A stretch of DNA of 64,000 nt, taken from Lucinisca nassula. Its lineage: Eukaryota; Mollusca; Bivalvia; Lucinida; Lucinidae. Both the position numbers and the translations under genes were made by a program. The DNA is taken from contig OY757011.1 in NCBI GenBank assembly GCA_963580285.1, positions 163,082,406 through 163,146,405 of the forward strand. Direction: 5' to 3'. Below, one piece after another: positions 11,090 through 22,643 of this stretch (its first letter is position 1; each line of letters opens with the position of its first letter). The notes under the pieces were generated by a model. It was not told the origin of the DNA. It worked only from the letters and a program-made list of their open reading frames with translations, and made no database searches.

Positions 11090-13241
11090 AAAAGTCCAAC
11101 TTGCTTGAGATATTATCATATGCAACATTTGTGTAAAGTTTGTTTAAAAATCCATCCATAAATGTAGGTTCTAGAGTGATGACAATATTTCTCTAAAAAT
11201 AGTCATAGGGACCTTGACTTGAGGCCATGGCCGCTAAGTAGATCTTGCTCAAGATATTATCATAAGCATCTTTTGTGTGAAGTTAGATTAAAATCATAAA
11301 TGTAGGCAGTAGAGCAATGACAAAGTTTTTCTAAAAATAGCCATAGTGACCTTGACCTTGAGGTCATGACCAAGCAACTTGAGATATTACCATAAGAAAC
11401 ATTTGTGTGAAGTTCTATTAACATCCATCAATAAATGTAGGCACTAGAGCGATGACAAAGATTTTCTAAAAATAGCCCCAGTGACCTTGACCTTGAAAGT
11501 CGAAATAGTTCGAGATATTGTCATAAGGAACATTTGTGTGAAGTTATACTGAAATCGGTGAAGAAATGTTAGCGCTAGAGCCATGTCAAAGTTTTTCTAA
11601 AAATAGCCACAGTGACCTTGACCTTGAAAGTCACTCGAGGTATTATCATAAGGAACATTTCTGTGAAGTTATATTGAAATCAGTGAAGAAATGTAGTCGC
11701 TAGGGCGATGACAGTTTTTTTTAAAAAAATAGCCACAGTGACCTTGACCTTGAAAGTCGAAATAGCTCGAGATATTGTCTTAAGGAACATTTGTGTGAAA
11801 TTATATTGAAATTGGTGAAGAAATGTAAGCGCTAGAGTATTGACAAAGTTTTTCTAAAAATAGTCACAGTGACCTTGACCTTGAAAATGGAACTCGCTAC
11901 AGATATTGTCATAAGAAACATTTGTGTGAATCGATTTTGAAATTGGTGAAAAAATGTAAGCGCTAGAGCAATGAAAAAGGTTTTCTAAAAATAGCCACAG
12001 TGACCTTGACCTTGAAAGTCGAACTCTTTCGAGGTATTGTCATCAGGATCATTTGTGTGAAGTTATATTAAAATCGGTGAAGAAGTGTAGGCGCTGGACC
12101 GATAGCAAAGTTTTTCTAAAAATAGCCATTGTGACCTTGACCTTGAAAGTTGAAATGGCTTGAGATATTGTCATAAGGAACATTTGTGTGAAGTTATATT
12201 GAAATCGGTGAAGAATGTAAGTGCTAGAGCATTGACAAAGTTTTTCTAAAAATAGCCACATTGACCTTGACCTTGAAAGTGGAACTCGCTAGAGATATTG
12301 TCATAAGGAACATTTGTGTGAAGTTATATTGAAATCGGTGAAGAAATGTAGGGGCTAGAGCGATGACAATTTTTTTCTAAAAATAGCTACAGTGACCTTG
12401 ACCTTGAGGTCATGACCCTGAAAGTCGAACACACTTGAGATATTGTCATAAGGAACATTTGTGTGAAGTTCTATTGAAATCAGTGAAGAAATGTAGGCGC
12501 TAGAGCAATGACAAAGTTTTTCTAAAAATAGCCACAGTGACCTTGACCTTGAGGTCATGACCTTGAAAGTCCAACTCGCTGAGATATTGTCATAAGAAAC
12601 ATTTGTGTGAAGTTATATTGAAATTGGTGAAGAAATGTAGGCCCTAGAGCAATGACAAAGTTTTTCTAAAAATAGCCACAGTGACCTTGACCTTGAGGTC
12701 ATGACTTTGAAGTCGAACTCACTCGAGATTTTTTTATAAGGAACATTTGTGTGAAGTTATATTGAAATTGGTGAAGAAATGTAGGCACTAGAGCGATGAC
12801 AAAGTTTTTCTAAAAATAGCCACAGTGACCTTGACCTTCAGGTCATGACCTTGAAAGTCGAACTCGCTGAGATATTGTCATAAGAAACATTTGCGTGAAG
12901 TTACATTGAAATTGGTGAAGAAATGAAGGCGCTAGAGCGATGACAAAGTTTTTCTAAAAATAGCCACAGTGACCTTGACCTTGAGGTCATGACTTTGAAG
13001 TCAAACTCACTCGAGATTTTTTTATAAGGAACATTTGTGTGAAGTTATATTGAAATTTGTGAAGAAATGTAGGCGCTAGAGCGATGACAAAGTATTTCTA
13101 AAAATAGCCAGTGACCTTGACCTTGAGGTCATGACCTTGAAAGTCGAACTCGCTCGAGTTTTTTTTTATAAGGAACATTTGTGTGAAGTTATATTGAAAT
13201 TGGTGAAGAAATGTAGGCGCTAGAACGATGACAAAGTTTTT
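11090..13241 (+). repeat. Tandem array, 130-143 bp monomer, ~16 units, dense AGGTCA half-sites
   Basis: Each unit carries 'aaatagccacagtgaccttg' followed by 'accttgaaagtcgaactcgc', 'ataaggaacatttgtgtgaa' and 'gaagaaatgtaggcgctaga'. Units without the extra 'aggtcatgaccttga' block are ~130 bp; those with it (from ~12400 on) are ~143 bp, so a longer monomer variant has spread at the right end. On the complementary strand the shared block reads as consecutive TCAAGGTCA motifs. Minus-strand frames here are repeat translations. Confidence 0.85.
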
Positions 13242-14545
13242 CACAAATTACCAAAATGACAAAGGGCCATAACTCACAAAGTATTTTTCGGAATTTTGTC
13301 ATAAGTTAATCAGTTCATCTACTCATCCCCACCAATCTATTCACCAACTTTCAAGGCTCTAGCTCCAATAATTTTTGAGATATCTTGCTGACAAGATTTT
13401 ATTAAAAAAAATTCAAAGGGCAATAACTCTTAAAAGGGGCATAATCCGGACGAGAAAAAAAATACGCATCAGCTAATTTTCCATGAGGAATCCATATATG
13501 AAATTTCAAAACCCTAGCATACACGGTTCTAAAGATATGCTATGCATCACTTTTAGCATACATTACAATGGGCACAAATTACCAAAATGACAAAGGGCCA
13601 TAACTCACAAAGTATTTTTCAGAATTTTGTCAAAAGTTAATCAGTTCATCTACTCATCATCACCAATCTATTCACCAACTTTCAAGGCTCTAGCTCCAAT
13701 AGTTTTTGAGATATCTTGCTGACAAGATTTTATTAAAAAAATTTCAAAGGGCAATAACTCTTAAAAGGGGCATAATCCGGACGAGAAAAAAAATACGCAT
13801 CAGCTAATTTTCCATCAGGAATCCATATATGAAATTTCAAAACCCTAGCATACACGGTTCTACAGATATGCTTTGCATCACTTTTAGCATACATTACAAT
13901 GGGCACAAATTACCAAAATGACAAAGGGCCATAACTCAAAGTATTTTTTGGAATTTCGTCAAAAGTTAATCAGTTCATCTACTCATCACCACCAATATAT
14001 TCACCAACTTTCAAGGCTCTAGCTCCAACAATTTTTGAGATATCTTGCTGACAAAATTTTATTAAAAAAATTTCAAAGGGCAATAACTCTTAAAAGGGGC
14101 ATAATCCGGAAAAGAAAAAAAATACGCATCAGCTAATTTTCCATGAGGAATCCATATATGAAATTTCAAAACCCCAGCATACACGGTTTTAAAGTTATGC
14201 TGTGCATCACTTTTAGCATACATTACAATGGGCACAAATTACCAAAATGACAAAGGGCCATAACTCACAAAGTATTTTTCAGAATTTTGTCAAAAGTTAA
14301 TCAGTTCATCTACTCATCACCACCAATATAATCACCAACTTTCAAGGCTCTAGCTCCAATAGTTTTTGAGATATCTTGCTGACAAGATTTTATTAAAAAA
14401 ATTTCAAAGGGCAATAACTCTTGAAGGGGGCATAATCCGGACTAGAAAAAAAATACGCGTCAGCTAATTTTCCATGAGGAATCCATATATGAAATTTCAA
14501 AACCCTAGCATACACGGTTCTTTAGTTATGCTATGCATCAAAAGC
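13242..14545 (+). repeat. Tandem array, ~330 bp monomer, 4 near-identical units
   Basis: Units begin at 'cacaaattaccaaaatgaca' at 13242, 13573, 13904 and 14233 (spacing 331, 331, 329 bp); the last runs to about 14540. They include 'gctctagctccaataatttt', 'gacaagattttattaaaaaa' and 'catatatgaaatttcaaaac'. By eye the units differ at only a few percent of positions, the most homogeneous array in the window, which implies recent amplification or gene conversion. Confidence 0.9.
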
Positions 14546-14630
14546 GTAACGGACGGACGAACGGACGAACAGACGAACGAGGCAGAAGCAATATGCCCCT
14601 CCAACTTTTTCAAAGTTGGGGGCATAATAA
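14546..14630 (+). repeat. ACGG-type microsatellite and terminal hairpin
   Basis: 'acggacggacgaacggacga' is followed by a hairpin at 14592-14626 with arms 'tatgcccctccaacttt' and 'aaagttgggggcata' (one bulge). The arm also matches the left end of the element at 10281. This ends the composite. Confidence 0.8.
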
Positions 14631-14666
14631 GGTGAATTTTCTCTAAATTAGGCACTGAAGTGATTG

Positions 14667-15100
14667 AGCTTGATAGCTCAGTGGTTATTGCACTTGCCTC
14701 TGATGCTAGAGGTCCCGGGTTGATCCCAAGGCGGCGGCGATAAAATTTCGGTGTCCAAACTCGCTCCATTGGCATCATTTGCAGGGACAAAGTGCACCGT
14801 CCTTCGGATAGGGACGATAACTGGAGGCCCGATGTGCAGGGAGAACCCTCCCCTGGGGAAGTTAAAGAACCCTACCGTAATTACATGATTACTGCGAAGG
14901 CTTTTGTCCTATAAAACCTGGAGTGTATGTAATTTACACCTGCGAGTAATGGCCCTTCCAATCGGGTCGTTAACTACAGCCCCCCCCCCCCCCCCCCCCC
15001 TAGGCATCCGCTGTAAAGGTTTACGAACCCTACCGTAATTAAATTATTAATGTATAGGTTATGTAATATTCACATGTGAGTAACGGTTGAATGTGCCCGA
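14667..15100 (+). mobile_element. tRNA-derived SINE, family S2, with poly-C interruption
   Basis: A box-like 'tagctcagtgg' (14673-14683) and B box-like 'gggttgatccc' (14717-14727) form a tRNA-like head. The body includes 'ggcatcatttgcagggacaa', 'gtgcaccgtccttcggatag' and the tail 'cctggagtgtatgtaattta'. A run of about 20 C at ~14981-15000 separates it from a second partial tail ('ccctaccgtaattaaattat'). Copy at 37222-37520 has a perfect B box; tails recur at 25771-25925, 31975-32085 and 36911-37078. Confidence 0.75.
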
Positions 15101-16621
15101 AAAGCAGCCCGATCGCTGAAAAGGTAGGAAAAATCAAAGCGCCAAAGGCACTGAAATGACAGATTCTATGAGAAAATCATACACTGTTAAAACTTACAGA
15201 AAACCTTTCTAAAAAGAGCTTAAAATTTAGAAAGGTAGTTCTGCAAATTCCAATATATGATATGTTTGCAGATGTCTATAGACCGGTGGTATTTTGAAAC
15301 GCCATTCGCTGTTTCAAATTTTTGAAAGAAACTATTTACGTTTTCAAACCCAAACATTAAAATTCAAGTTTTAACAATGTTACTGTCCATAAGTAACAGT
15401 TTTTGTCTGGTCGGTTGTGGACACCTCTACCCAAAGATACTCTATTGGAAAGAGTTCGGAGGAGAAAGGCTGGCTAGTCCAGTACATGAATTCCATTGGC
15501 TTGAAGACATTTTTTTGAGTAAGAACAGTACTATGAGCCCGCTCGTAATCCTGCTGGATAAGATATTCCGGATTCTGAGCGTAAACAAATAAATGGAACC
15601 ATGTGAGGCCGAAGCGCTTGATAGATGTAGCGTCTCGCTCTTCAGTTCACGTCTCAGCTATGATCTTGAATGTTCTTAATGACACTAAGCTGCGTTCGCT
15701 AACTACACGCAATAACTCGCCACACAATTACGCTTATTTCACCCGATATGCCATAGTATATTACGCACGTGTCGCCTCGGCATACCTTACACCTATACGT
15801 CGAAACTCCCGGAAACAACAACCAGCGTTATTCACGCTGAAGTGCGATTTGTCACTGAAACACTTATGTCAGTCGCTTAGAAGCCAATTTACGTATTTCG
15901 TGCCCTAATAATAAGTGTTCCATACGGTGTCGACGCGTTAACTTTGGTCACGACAAGGACGTCTAGCTCTCAAATGTGCATTGCATAAGGGCGATGATCA
16001 GTGTCAGAGCTTATTAGTCATAAGTTGAGACCCCTTCTTTATCTACAGGTACAGTGTAGCAGCTGCCGGCGGAAATCTGTTTCGAATATGCGTCTGACGG
16101 TCGAATCGATCTTGACGTACGGACGTCGGTCTTCCGCTACTTCGACGTCCACTAGCGTCTTCTGTATATAGTAAGATGTCGCTCCAATAGACGATAGATC
16201 ACACACTTGTGGCAACCAAAATCAGAGTCAGCGTCATCCGCTTTACTGTCCAGGGGCACGCTTACGATCCTTTAATGAAAACTGTTGCAATACGCTCTCA
16301 CTAAATGCTATTTTGAGAACAAATTTCAGTTTCTTCTTTTCTAGGCATGACCTTACATTACACATCAAAAGTTTGATCCTGAACATGTGGTTCCTATCCG
16401 TACTGGTGTGAGGGTGGTGCACAGGATCGACGTGGCCGGAATGGTAACCAGACGTCACGGTTGATTGATTTAACCTTTTTAGCTTAAGGGCATGGTGCCT
16501 TAGTGTGTTGTAATCGTTTGATTTCAGAATCAAAGCACTGAGCATGTGGGGTGTAGGTTGGAGTAATAGGCCTGTGCTTAGATTTGAACTGTTTCATTTA
16601 ACGAAATTCCAAACAAATAGT
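15101..16621. other. No recognised gene or repeat
   Basis: Apparently single-copy sequence within the window. It holds open frames of 71 (15377-15592), 101 (15603-15908) and 100 codons (16243-16545, minus), none resembling a known family. Composition is less A+T-rich than the flanks at 15600-16240. I see no splice-bounded coding structure I would defend. Confidence 0.4.
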
Positions 16622-17482
16622 GAAGATAAGAAGACCCGTTCGGCAGCGTCTGATCTTGGTCTACACTGTTTGCCGAGCTCACCCTATGATTCCAGGATAA
16701 CCCTCTTCCGTCTTATGGAATACCCCGATCTCACTGCGGCTATTTTCTACTAGACAAAAAGTTATTCTGACAAGTCAGTGATAGTCACGTAGACATTAGC
16801 ACTGAAGCACTTTATTTCTTATTAGCAACTTCGGGTCAATGCCAAAAAATCAACCCAAACATAGCCGCGTCGTTTGTCAGTGTTGGGTACATGTAAATGT
16901 TATCTGTAAAATCTGCACATGAATCAAATGTTGGATCTGGCAAACAATGTAAACACAGTTCAAAAGCCACACAACACGGTGCTGATCTTGTTCTACACTT
17001 TTTGCATTAGTTACTAACATCTTAAGTTTAAACGAATCAGTCCAAGTCCCCGTTCATGACCAGCCTGCATTTAGAGACAATCGGCATGAGTGTTGTCAGG
17101 GCTTTGATGTATTTACTGCCTTGGGTTTCTGGAGTGCACTGTTCCATCACTAAAGTTGGGCTTGTCCATTCTGCTAAATATATGGCACCTAGAATTATAT
17201 CACAGGACCTATACTAAGTATCTGTACCATATCCCAGGGTTAAAAGGGACAGCCTTTCTTTTCAATTTCGCCACGCAGTCAATATACACCTAAGTTGTAA
17301 CTGACCTAAACTTGACCTCGAAAGTCAGAAAGAAAACCCATTAATATTCTTGTTTATATCTGACCTGGTCCAACAGCAGGCTGGTCTTTAAGGATTAAAT
17401 ATTGACAATACTGATAGAAAACAGCGTAAAACCTGAGCAGACTGCTGAGCAGACGCCGCATTGATCTGGGTTTACCCGTCGC
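16622..17482 (+). repeat. Three short hairpin-family fragments
   Basis: Pieces of the gcaaacagtg/gatcagac family occur at 16622-16682 ('tctgatcttggtctacactg'), 16935-17008 and 17430-17482. The intervening DNA shows nothing else I can identify. Confidence 0.5.
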
Positions 17483-18579
17483 ATGATGCAGCTGATTCAT
17501 ATGAAATGCTCAATCGTCAAGTCGTCTGCTTCAAAGTTTGTATTACGCTTACAGGATAACTAATACGCTTGTACAATTTGGATTACTGCGCCAAACTGGA
17601 CTACATTTTTGTGCGGACGTATATTTCTATGGCGGTCAAAGCCGGAAGAAAAAGCCTGAATTACTTTAAACGTGCAGCACAGCAAGAATAGACAGATAGA
17701 ATCTGTCATTAAAAACTGTCTTGTCGGTGAACTTTCTCGGTCCCTGCAAAAATGTGCATTTTATACTAAGTTTTATGAGATCAAGCTCAGGGTTCGCGCT
17801 AGCGGTCGCCAAATGCGAAAAGAAAATAAATCTGGCGCAAATCTGAGTCATTTGGCGAAAACTAGTGGCGAAAAAATGGCCAATTAAAAAGAAAGTCTCA
17901 TCCCGTTTATTGCCAACTTTAGCCGTTTACTGGCACGTGTATTTCACACCTTTCCACTCAATGCCTAATTATTAACACCTTTGACCAAATTAGAACAATT
18001 GGAGATTGTTTATTGTCAACACGCGCCCAACAATTTAGCTCCGCCTTCTTTTTATAAACAGCTGCAGCTAGGTCGAATATCAACCGATGGGTGAAGAATA
18101 TTATTTTGGTCCCGCATGGCGTAATGGTATACCAGGTTTTAAATCTAGTCACCCGATTGACTTTGCGGTCAAGGTTGATCAATAAAGAAATGGGCGACAA
18201 TGACGGATGACGTAAATTGTAGATGTTAATTGCTGCACAACAAGCGTAACGGTAATTATCGTCAACTCCTGGGCAGTCATCCTTAATTGGTTTGTCAATG
18301 CAAATCAGCTCTTGTTTGACCTCAGATAGTTACTTTCTTTTGTTATGCCCATATTATTTAAATGTGGGCTTGAATATTCAGACATATGAGCAGGCTAATT
18401 CAGAGTATAAAAATAAATGTTGTCCTTTTCTTTCTGTCTTTTGTTGCGTATTTTGTTTGTTTTAAAATCATGGGGTGAAATAATTAGTTTGGTAGCCGTT
18501 TTTCCCTATCATTCCATCTCTTTAAGTTTACTTGTTTGCGATAAACTTGATCGTTTTATGAAAGGCGATCGCTATTGAC
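17483..18579. other. No recognised gene
   Basis: Contains 'cagggttcgcgctagcggtc' near 17788, related in inverse to 31648-31670 ('ctagcgcgaaccctgc'), so 17788-17890 is probably a repeat fragment. Open frames (60-80 codons) are unconvincing. Confidence 0.4.
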
Positions 18580-18621
18580 AGCCGGCTGTCACCAGCGAAA
18601 GTTCGCTGGTGACAGCCAGCT
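18580..18621. repeat. Palindrome, ~20 bp arms
   Basis: Arms 'ggctgtcaccagcgaa' (18584-18599) and 'ttcgctggtgacagcc' (18602-18617) are exactly complementary around a 2-nt centre. Pairing extends to 18580/18621 with one mismatch. Related palindromes are at 18771 and 21484. Confidence 0.9.
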
Positions 18622-18770
18622 AAAATATAATGACGGTATATTGATAAATAATTAAGTTATTCACTGATTTTAATTCTATTAATATACCTGAGAATAATTT
18701 TTTATGGTTTTGAATATCAATACATGAATTTTATCATTTTCAAATACTTGTATTAGCTATTTTTGAAAGC

Positions 18771-18840
18771 TGGCTGTCACCAGCGAAAGTTGGCTGGAGA
18801 CAGCCGGCTGTCTCCAGCCAACTTTCGCTGGTGATAGCCA
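18771..18840. repeat. Perfectly abutting palindrome, 35 bp arms, one mismatch
   Basis: The arm 18771-18805 begins 'tggctgtcaccagcgaaagt' and ends 'ggagacagcc'. The arm 18806-18840 is its reverse complement except for one base, with no spacer. The element is a double palindrome built from the same GCTGGAGACAGCC / TTCGCTGGTGACAGCC modules as its neighbours. It should extrude a cruciform. Confidence 0.95.
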
Positions 18841-19459
18841 GACAAAATATATGGATGATATATTGACAAACAAGAGCTGTCAGAAGACAACATAGCTCCA
18901 CTTTGGGGGCCTAAGTTGGATGAGGGCAAGTTATCAAAAATGAAATTATTCTTCTGTAAAAAGCGCAACCGACTGCAGCAATTAAAAGAGAACCACTGAA
19001 GAAGAAATCTTGTTTTAAGTGTTTTTATTTGAAAAAAAAAAAGAATTCCAATTTTGAAGGCTTTTGCCTGAAAAAAGCCATTATGAAAAAGAGCTAAACA
19101 ACCTGTGGTCTCTTTGTAATGGGGTAATATGCTGGGGCCATGCCCTGCCCCTCCACTTCATAAAAGGCAATAATATATATCTTTCATTCAAATCAAATCC
19201 CTACCTTACAAGCATATACATTATGATTATTCTTGTTCCTTATTATACCCCGGCACAGTGTTGTGCCTAGGCTCGATTGCTTGGGGGACACCAATGGCCC
19301 TTATGACATTTTCTAAAGGGTCATTTTATATTTTAAAGGGGCTTCAGTAAATAAAATATAAGCAACGTTGTTGATTTCTGAGGGTCATCCGGGCCCCATG
19401 TTTAATGTTGAAAGGGCCATCAATGACTTTAGGTAGGCAAATGGCCCCCTCTCGGCGCA

Positions 19460-20205
19460 ACACTGCCGGCATACGAAGTATGCTATGGTTATACCCCCGG
19501 CATACGAAGTATGCTGTGGGGGTATAATGTTTTCATCCTGCCGTTCATCCATCTGTGTGTCTGTCCATCCATCCTTCCATCCGTCTGTTAACATTTTGGT
19601 TAAAGTTTTGCATCAAAGTTTCTAAGTGATTATATCTTCTGAACCCTTTGATAGATTTAGTTGATACTTACACTGAAGTTACATACTAAACTGAAGGTTT
19701 CATAGATGCATGTCCCCCCCCCCCCAACACACACAGTGACCTTGAGGTCAAGGTCACATACTTAGAAATTTTACATTTGGTTAAAGTTTTATGACAAAGT
19801 TTATAGATGCCTGTATGTTCTAAACTCTAAGACAAATTCAGTTGATACTTGCATCAATGTTGCATACCAGTCCAAAGATTTCGTTATGTATATCCCTTCC
19901 CCCACCCATAGTGACCTTGACCTCAAGGTCACGGACTTAGAAATGCTAATCTTCCATGAGGCCCTCGAGTTTGCATATGAGTCCAAAGATTTCATTGATG
20001 CATACCCTACACTGATGGTTCAGTAACATTGATGCCCCCACCCCTTCAGTAACTTTGATGCCCTCTCTCCCTTGGTCCATTTAGAAATTTTATGTTTGGT
20101 TTAGCTTTTACAAGCATATTTATAGATTCTTATAGCTTCTTGATTTCTTCATTCATATTACATGCAAGCTCAAAAGATATATCAGAGGGTGGCGCTGGCC
20201 GAGGG
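19460..20205 (-). mobile_element. Composite element, minus orientation, ~200 bp core
   Basis: Reading on the minus strand, a core with two ~200 bp units at ~20000-19600 (each with 'gttgatacttgcatcaatgt'-type sequence and a gtgaccttgaggtcaaggtcac block) leads to a GGAT/GGAC microsatellite (19544-19590) and a terminal hairpin at 19490-19526 with arms 'tatacccccggcata' and 'tatgctgtgggggtata'. The hairpin motif 'ccggcatacgaagtatgct' is duplicated 31 bp apart (19466, 19497). The left end near 20205 ('gccgagggtatac') is only weakly complementary. Confidence 0.6.
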
Positions 20206-20397
20206 TATACATGACCCACTGGTCGCTTCTTCTAGTGATATGATGCATTTGGTGATAGCTACCAGTCCATGCTCCAACTCAACCACTTCATAAAATGCCT
20301 ACCGGTTATATTTCAGATACAGAGTCCACATGGGGGCTCATTTGGGAATGGTGGTTTATTGGGAGACTTTATAATCGGTAGATTAAAATCATATCAT

Positions 20398-20750
20398 GTT
20401 AACCCATTTTGTTCCAGAAACCCCAAATGGATACCCTGGCAAACAGTGTAGGCCAAGATCAGACCAGGGACACAGACTAACAGGCGCCCAGTCGCCCAAG
20501 GTGCTTAAGTTTTGGATTAAAATGTCTATTAACTTACTGCAAAATTTGGATTTATGGCAGTCTGGGCCCCTAGAGCAAAATGCTCAGTCCATATCCCTAC
20601 AGACACGGCGTCTGATCAGGACCTACACTATTTGCAAAAAGTTAAGCTATTTTCCGAATAAATTTTAAAGATAACACAATCTTTCACCCCTAAATTTCAA
20701 AATGGACTCCTACCATATATGTAAGGAGGAAGATTCCATTTGGTACAAAA
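20398..20750 (+). mobile_element. MITE-like element M1, copy 2
   Basis: Starts 'gttaacccattttgttccag', includes 'ggcaaacagtgtaggccaag' and ends 'ccatttggtacaaaaagttt'. It is ~350 bp against ~225 bp in the other two copies, so it has gained internal sequence. Confidence 0.6.
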
Positions 20751-20819
20751 AGTTTTAAAATACATGGCTGTCAGTGGGCAGTACCCAACTGAGCTCTGGT
20801 GAGCATAGTGGCTCATAGG

Positions 20820-20860
20820 CCTCTTTTTTTTTGGGGGGGGGGGGTTGGGTTGGGGAGGTG
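20820..20860 (+). repeat. T-run / G-run tract
   Basis: A T9 run followed by G12 and G-rich sequence (about 20824-20862). Low-complexity slippage tract; assembly length here is unreliable. Confidence 0.7.
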
Positions 20861-21483
20861 ATGGGCATGGGAGACTTCACCCAAGCTGGATCTTATTTTG
20901 GCTCACTTGAGCCGAAGGCTCTGGAGGGAGCTATTGTGACCAGCCACCATCATTGTCATCATCCATAAACTCGGGAAAATACTTAAAAATGCAGGATACC
21001 AGAAAGCCCTGAAACCCACTGGTTTTACATAGAATCATAATGGTGACACCTTTAAAACTTTTTTTGTCAGAAACCAGAAGGTCCAGGTCCTTGATATTTG
21101 GTAGGTAGCTTCATCTTTGTTCACAGTTGTTCAAATTATTGCCCTGGGATCAAAAGTAGCCCTACCCCAGGGGTCACTTGTTAAACATAGACTCATATAT
21201 GTTTGATTTTCAATACACCACAATCTCTTTATAACATTGCTATTTGGGAACAAAGCACAATGCATGCCAGATAAACAAACTTGTTACATGTATATACAAC
21301 CAAAAATGTAACTGTATAGAATGAGATTACTGTATGTTGTAAAAATGATAAATTAATGGCAATTTAATAATTTTAGGACCACAATATACATCATGAATCT
21401 ATTTAAATTATTAACATACATGTAGGTTCCATTAAATGTTTTTTATTTATTGCTGGACAAAATAATTTCTATATATTTTTGCT
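20861..21483. other. No gene; fragment of the 1-1290 family inverted
   Basis: Around 21000-21200, inverted pieces such as 'ggtccttgatatttggtagg' and 'tgttcaaattattgccctgg' correspond to the monomer at 1-1290 read on the minus strand, about two degenerate units. The rest is A+T-rich and unassigned. Confidence 0.45.
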
Positions 21484-21551
21484 GGCTGTCACCAGCGAAA
21501 GTTCGCTGGAGACAGCCGGCTGTCACTAGCGAACTTTCGCTGGAGGCAGCC
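21484..21551. repeat. Palindrome, 34 bp arms, four mismatches
   Basis: Left arm 21484-21517 and right arm 21518-21551 abut at 'gacagcc|ggctgtc'. Built from the same modules as the 18580 and 18771 palindromes. Confidence 0.85.
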
Positions 21552-22640
21552 GGCTGTCAATAGCCACTTCCTTTATGAAATTCCAAATGTTTCCTGATTC
21601 GCATCCGAAAGTCATGGCAAAATGCACCGCTTTGCCATGATTTATCAAATCTTTTTTTGCTGACCCCAAGAGCCTTTTGTAGGGCTACTCAGAGATAGGA
21701 GAGAAAAAAGGTTGCCCGGGTTGCGCATGTTGATCTGGGTCTTTGCAAGGTGCTGTGCGACACAGCTCGGTATACACGCTGTTTACTATGTAATACTATC
21801 GCAGAGTGATCAATCCGCGGGGATATAGCAAACACTAGCTGCACATTTTGATCAGTCTTTGCAGATCATTCACAACCAGTGAAGACGCAGATCAGCCTTC
21901 GCACCCATTCAGACTGAGTTCTGCAGCCTGAGTTCTGAACCGTTCACCAGGAAGGATAATTATTGAGTAGTCTCCCTTGAACAGATTACTTAGTCTGAAA
22001 TCGGTTATTTTTTGTATTGCTTTAATAACACGCTTTCAGATGAATCAAACCTTTTTTTTGGTTTTAAATATTAAAAATCTATATTAATAGACACCTTGAA
22101 GCTAAAAGTTCAAATGTTCTTTAAATAATAAACGTTGCTATTGCTGCGACCCAGTACATATCTTACTTGTGAAATGCATGTAAATATATATAATTCAGTA
22201 GAGGCATTATTTCCATTAGTTCACTAACGTGAGAAGCCTCTTCTAGATCATAACCACTGGCACTTGAACAGTTTTATGGTGTATATGATCAAGAATATGT
22301 TGTCCAGGAATTTCTGTTACATCCTTAAATGGCTTGGTGTCCAAAATCTGAATGATTCTTCCTACTAAGCTACTTTTAGGTGTGACAGCTGTCATTTTTG
22401 AACAGATAGGACAGTCTTTAAACACTAATAGTTTATATCAAGTCCCTTATTGCTTGTTATCATTCTTAAATCAGCTAGTAGTTTACGCTCCTTTCTGAGT
22501 CAGAATTCTATGGGTTTTAATTGATGCTAGAGTGAAAATGAAGATCCATTTAAAAGCAGACAAAAAATTTGTAACCAAATGGATAAAACACTGTTTACTG
22601 TTCTTCTACTGCAATAAAGTTACAAAAAAACGGTTTCTTT
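21552..22640. other. No recognised gene
   Basis: Hairpin-family fragments lie at ~21720-21920. A short match at 22240-22285 ('cacttgaacagttttatggt') is the inverse of 31229-31270, so it belongs to the repeat adjoining the 31 kb inverted duplication. A 60-codon minus-strand frame at 22243-22425 overlaps it and is not called. Confidence 0.4.
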
Positions 22641-22643
22641 GTA

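Larger units (their letters stand above)
10281..14630 (+). mobile_element. Large composite non-autonomous element (4.35 kb, three tandem cores)
   Basis: The left end 'atgcccccaac' (10281-10291) is exactly complementary to 'gttgggggcat' at 14615-14625 in the terminal hairpin, which I take as matched termini. Inside are a 165 bp array, a 130-143 bp array, a 330 bp array, an ACGG-type stretch and the hairpin. No protein is encoded. Pearl-like bivalve elements have inverted terminal repeats, tandem cores and a tetranucleotide microsatellite; here three unrelated cores sit in series, so nested insertions are possible (a second head-like sequence 'aacaagaattcccccgaagg' occurs at 10352). Confidence 0.6.

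Noticed and set aside
12049..12558. Minus-strand frames of ~70 codons in the 130-143 bp array
   Set aside because: Repeat translations; the same peptide recurs with each monomer.
10281..13241. Regularly spaced repeats considered as a CRISPR array
   Set aside because: Units are 130-165 bp, without short repeats and unique spacers, in a clearly eukaryotic context.
14981..15000. C20 run considered as a biological feature
   Set aside because: A simple slippage tract in a SINE tail; length is likely unreliable.
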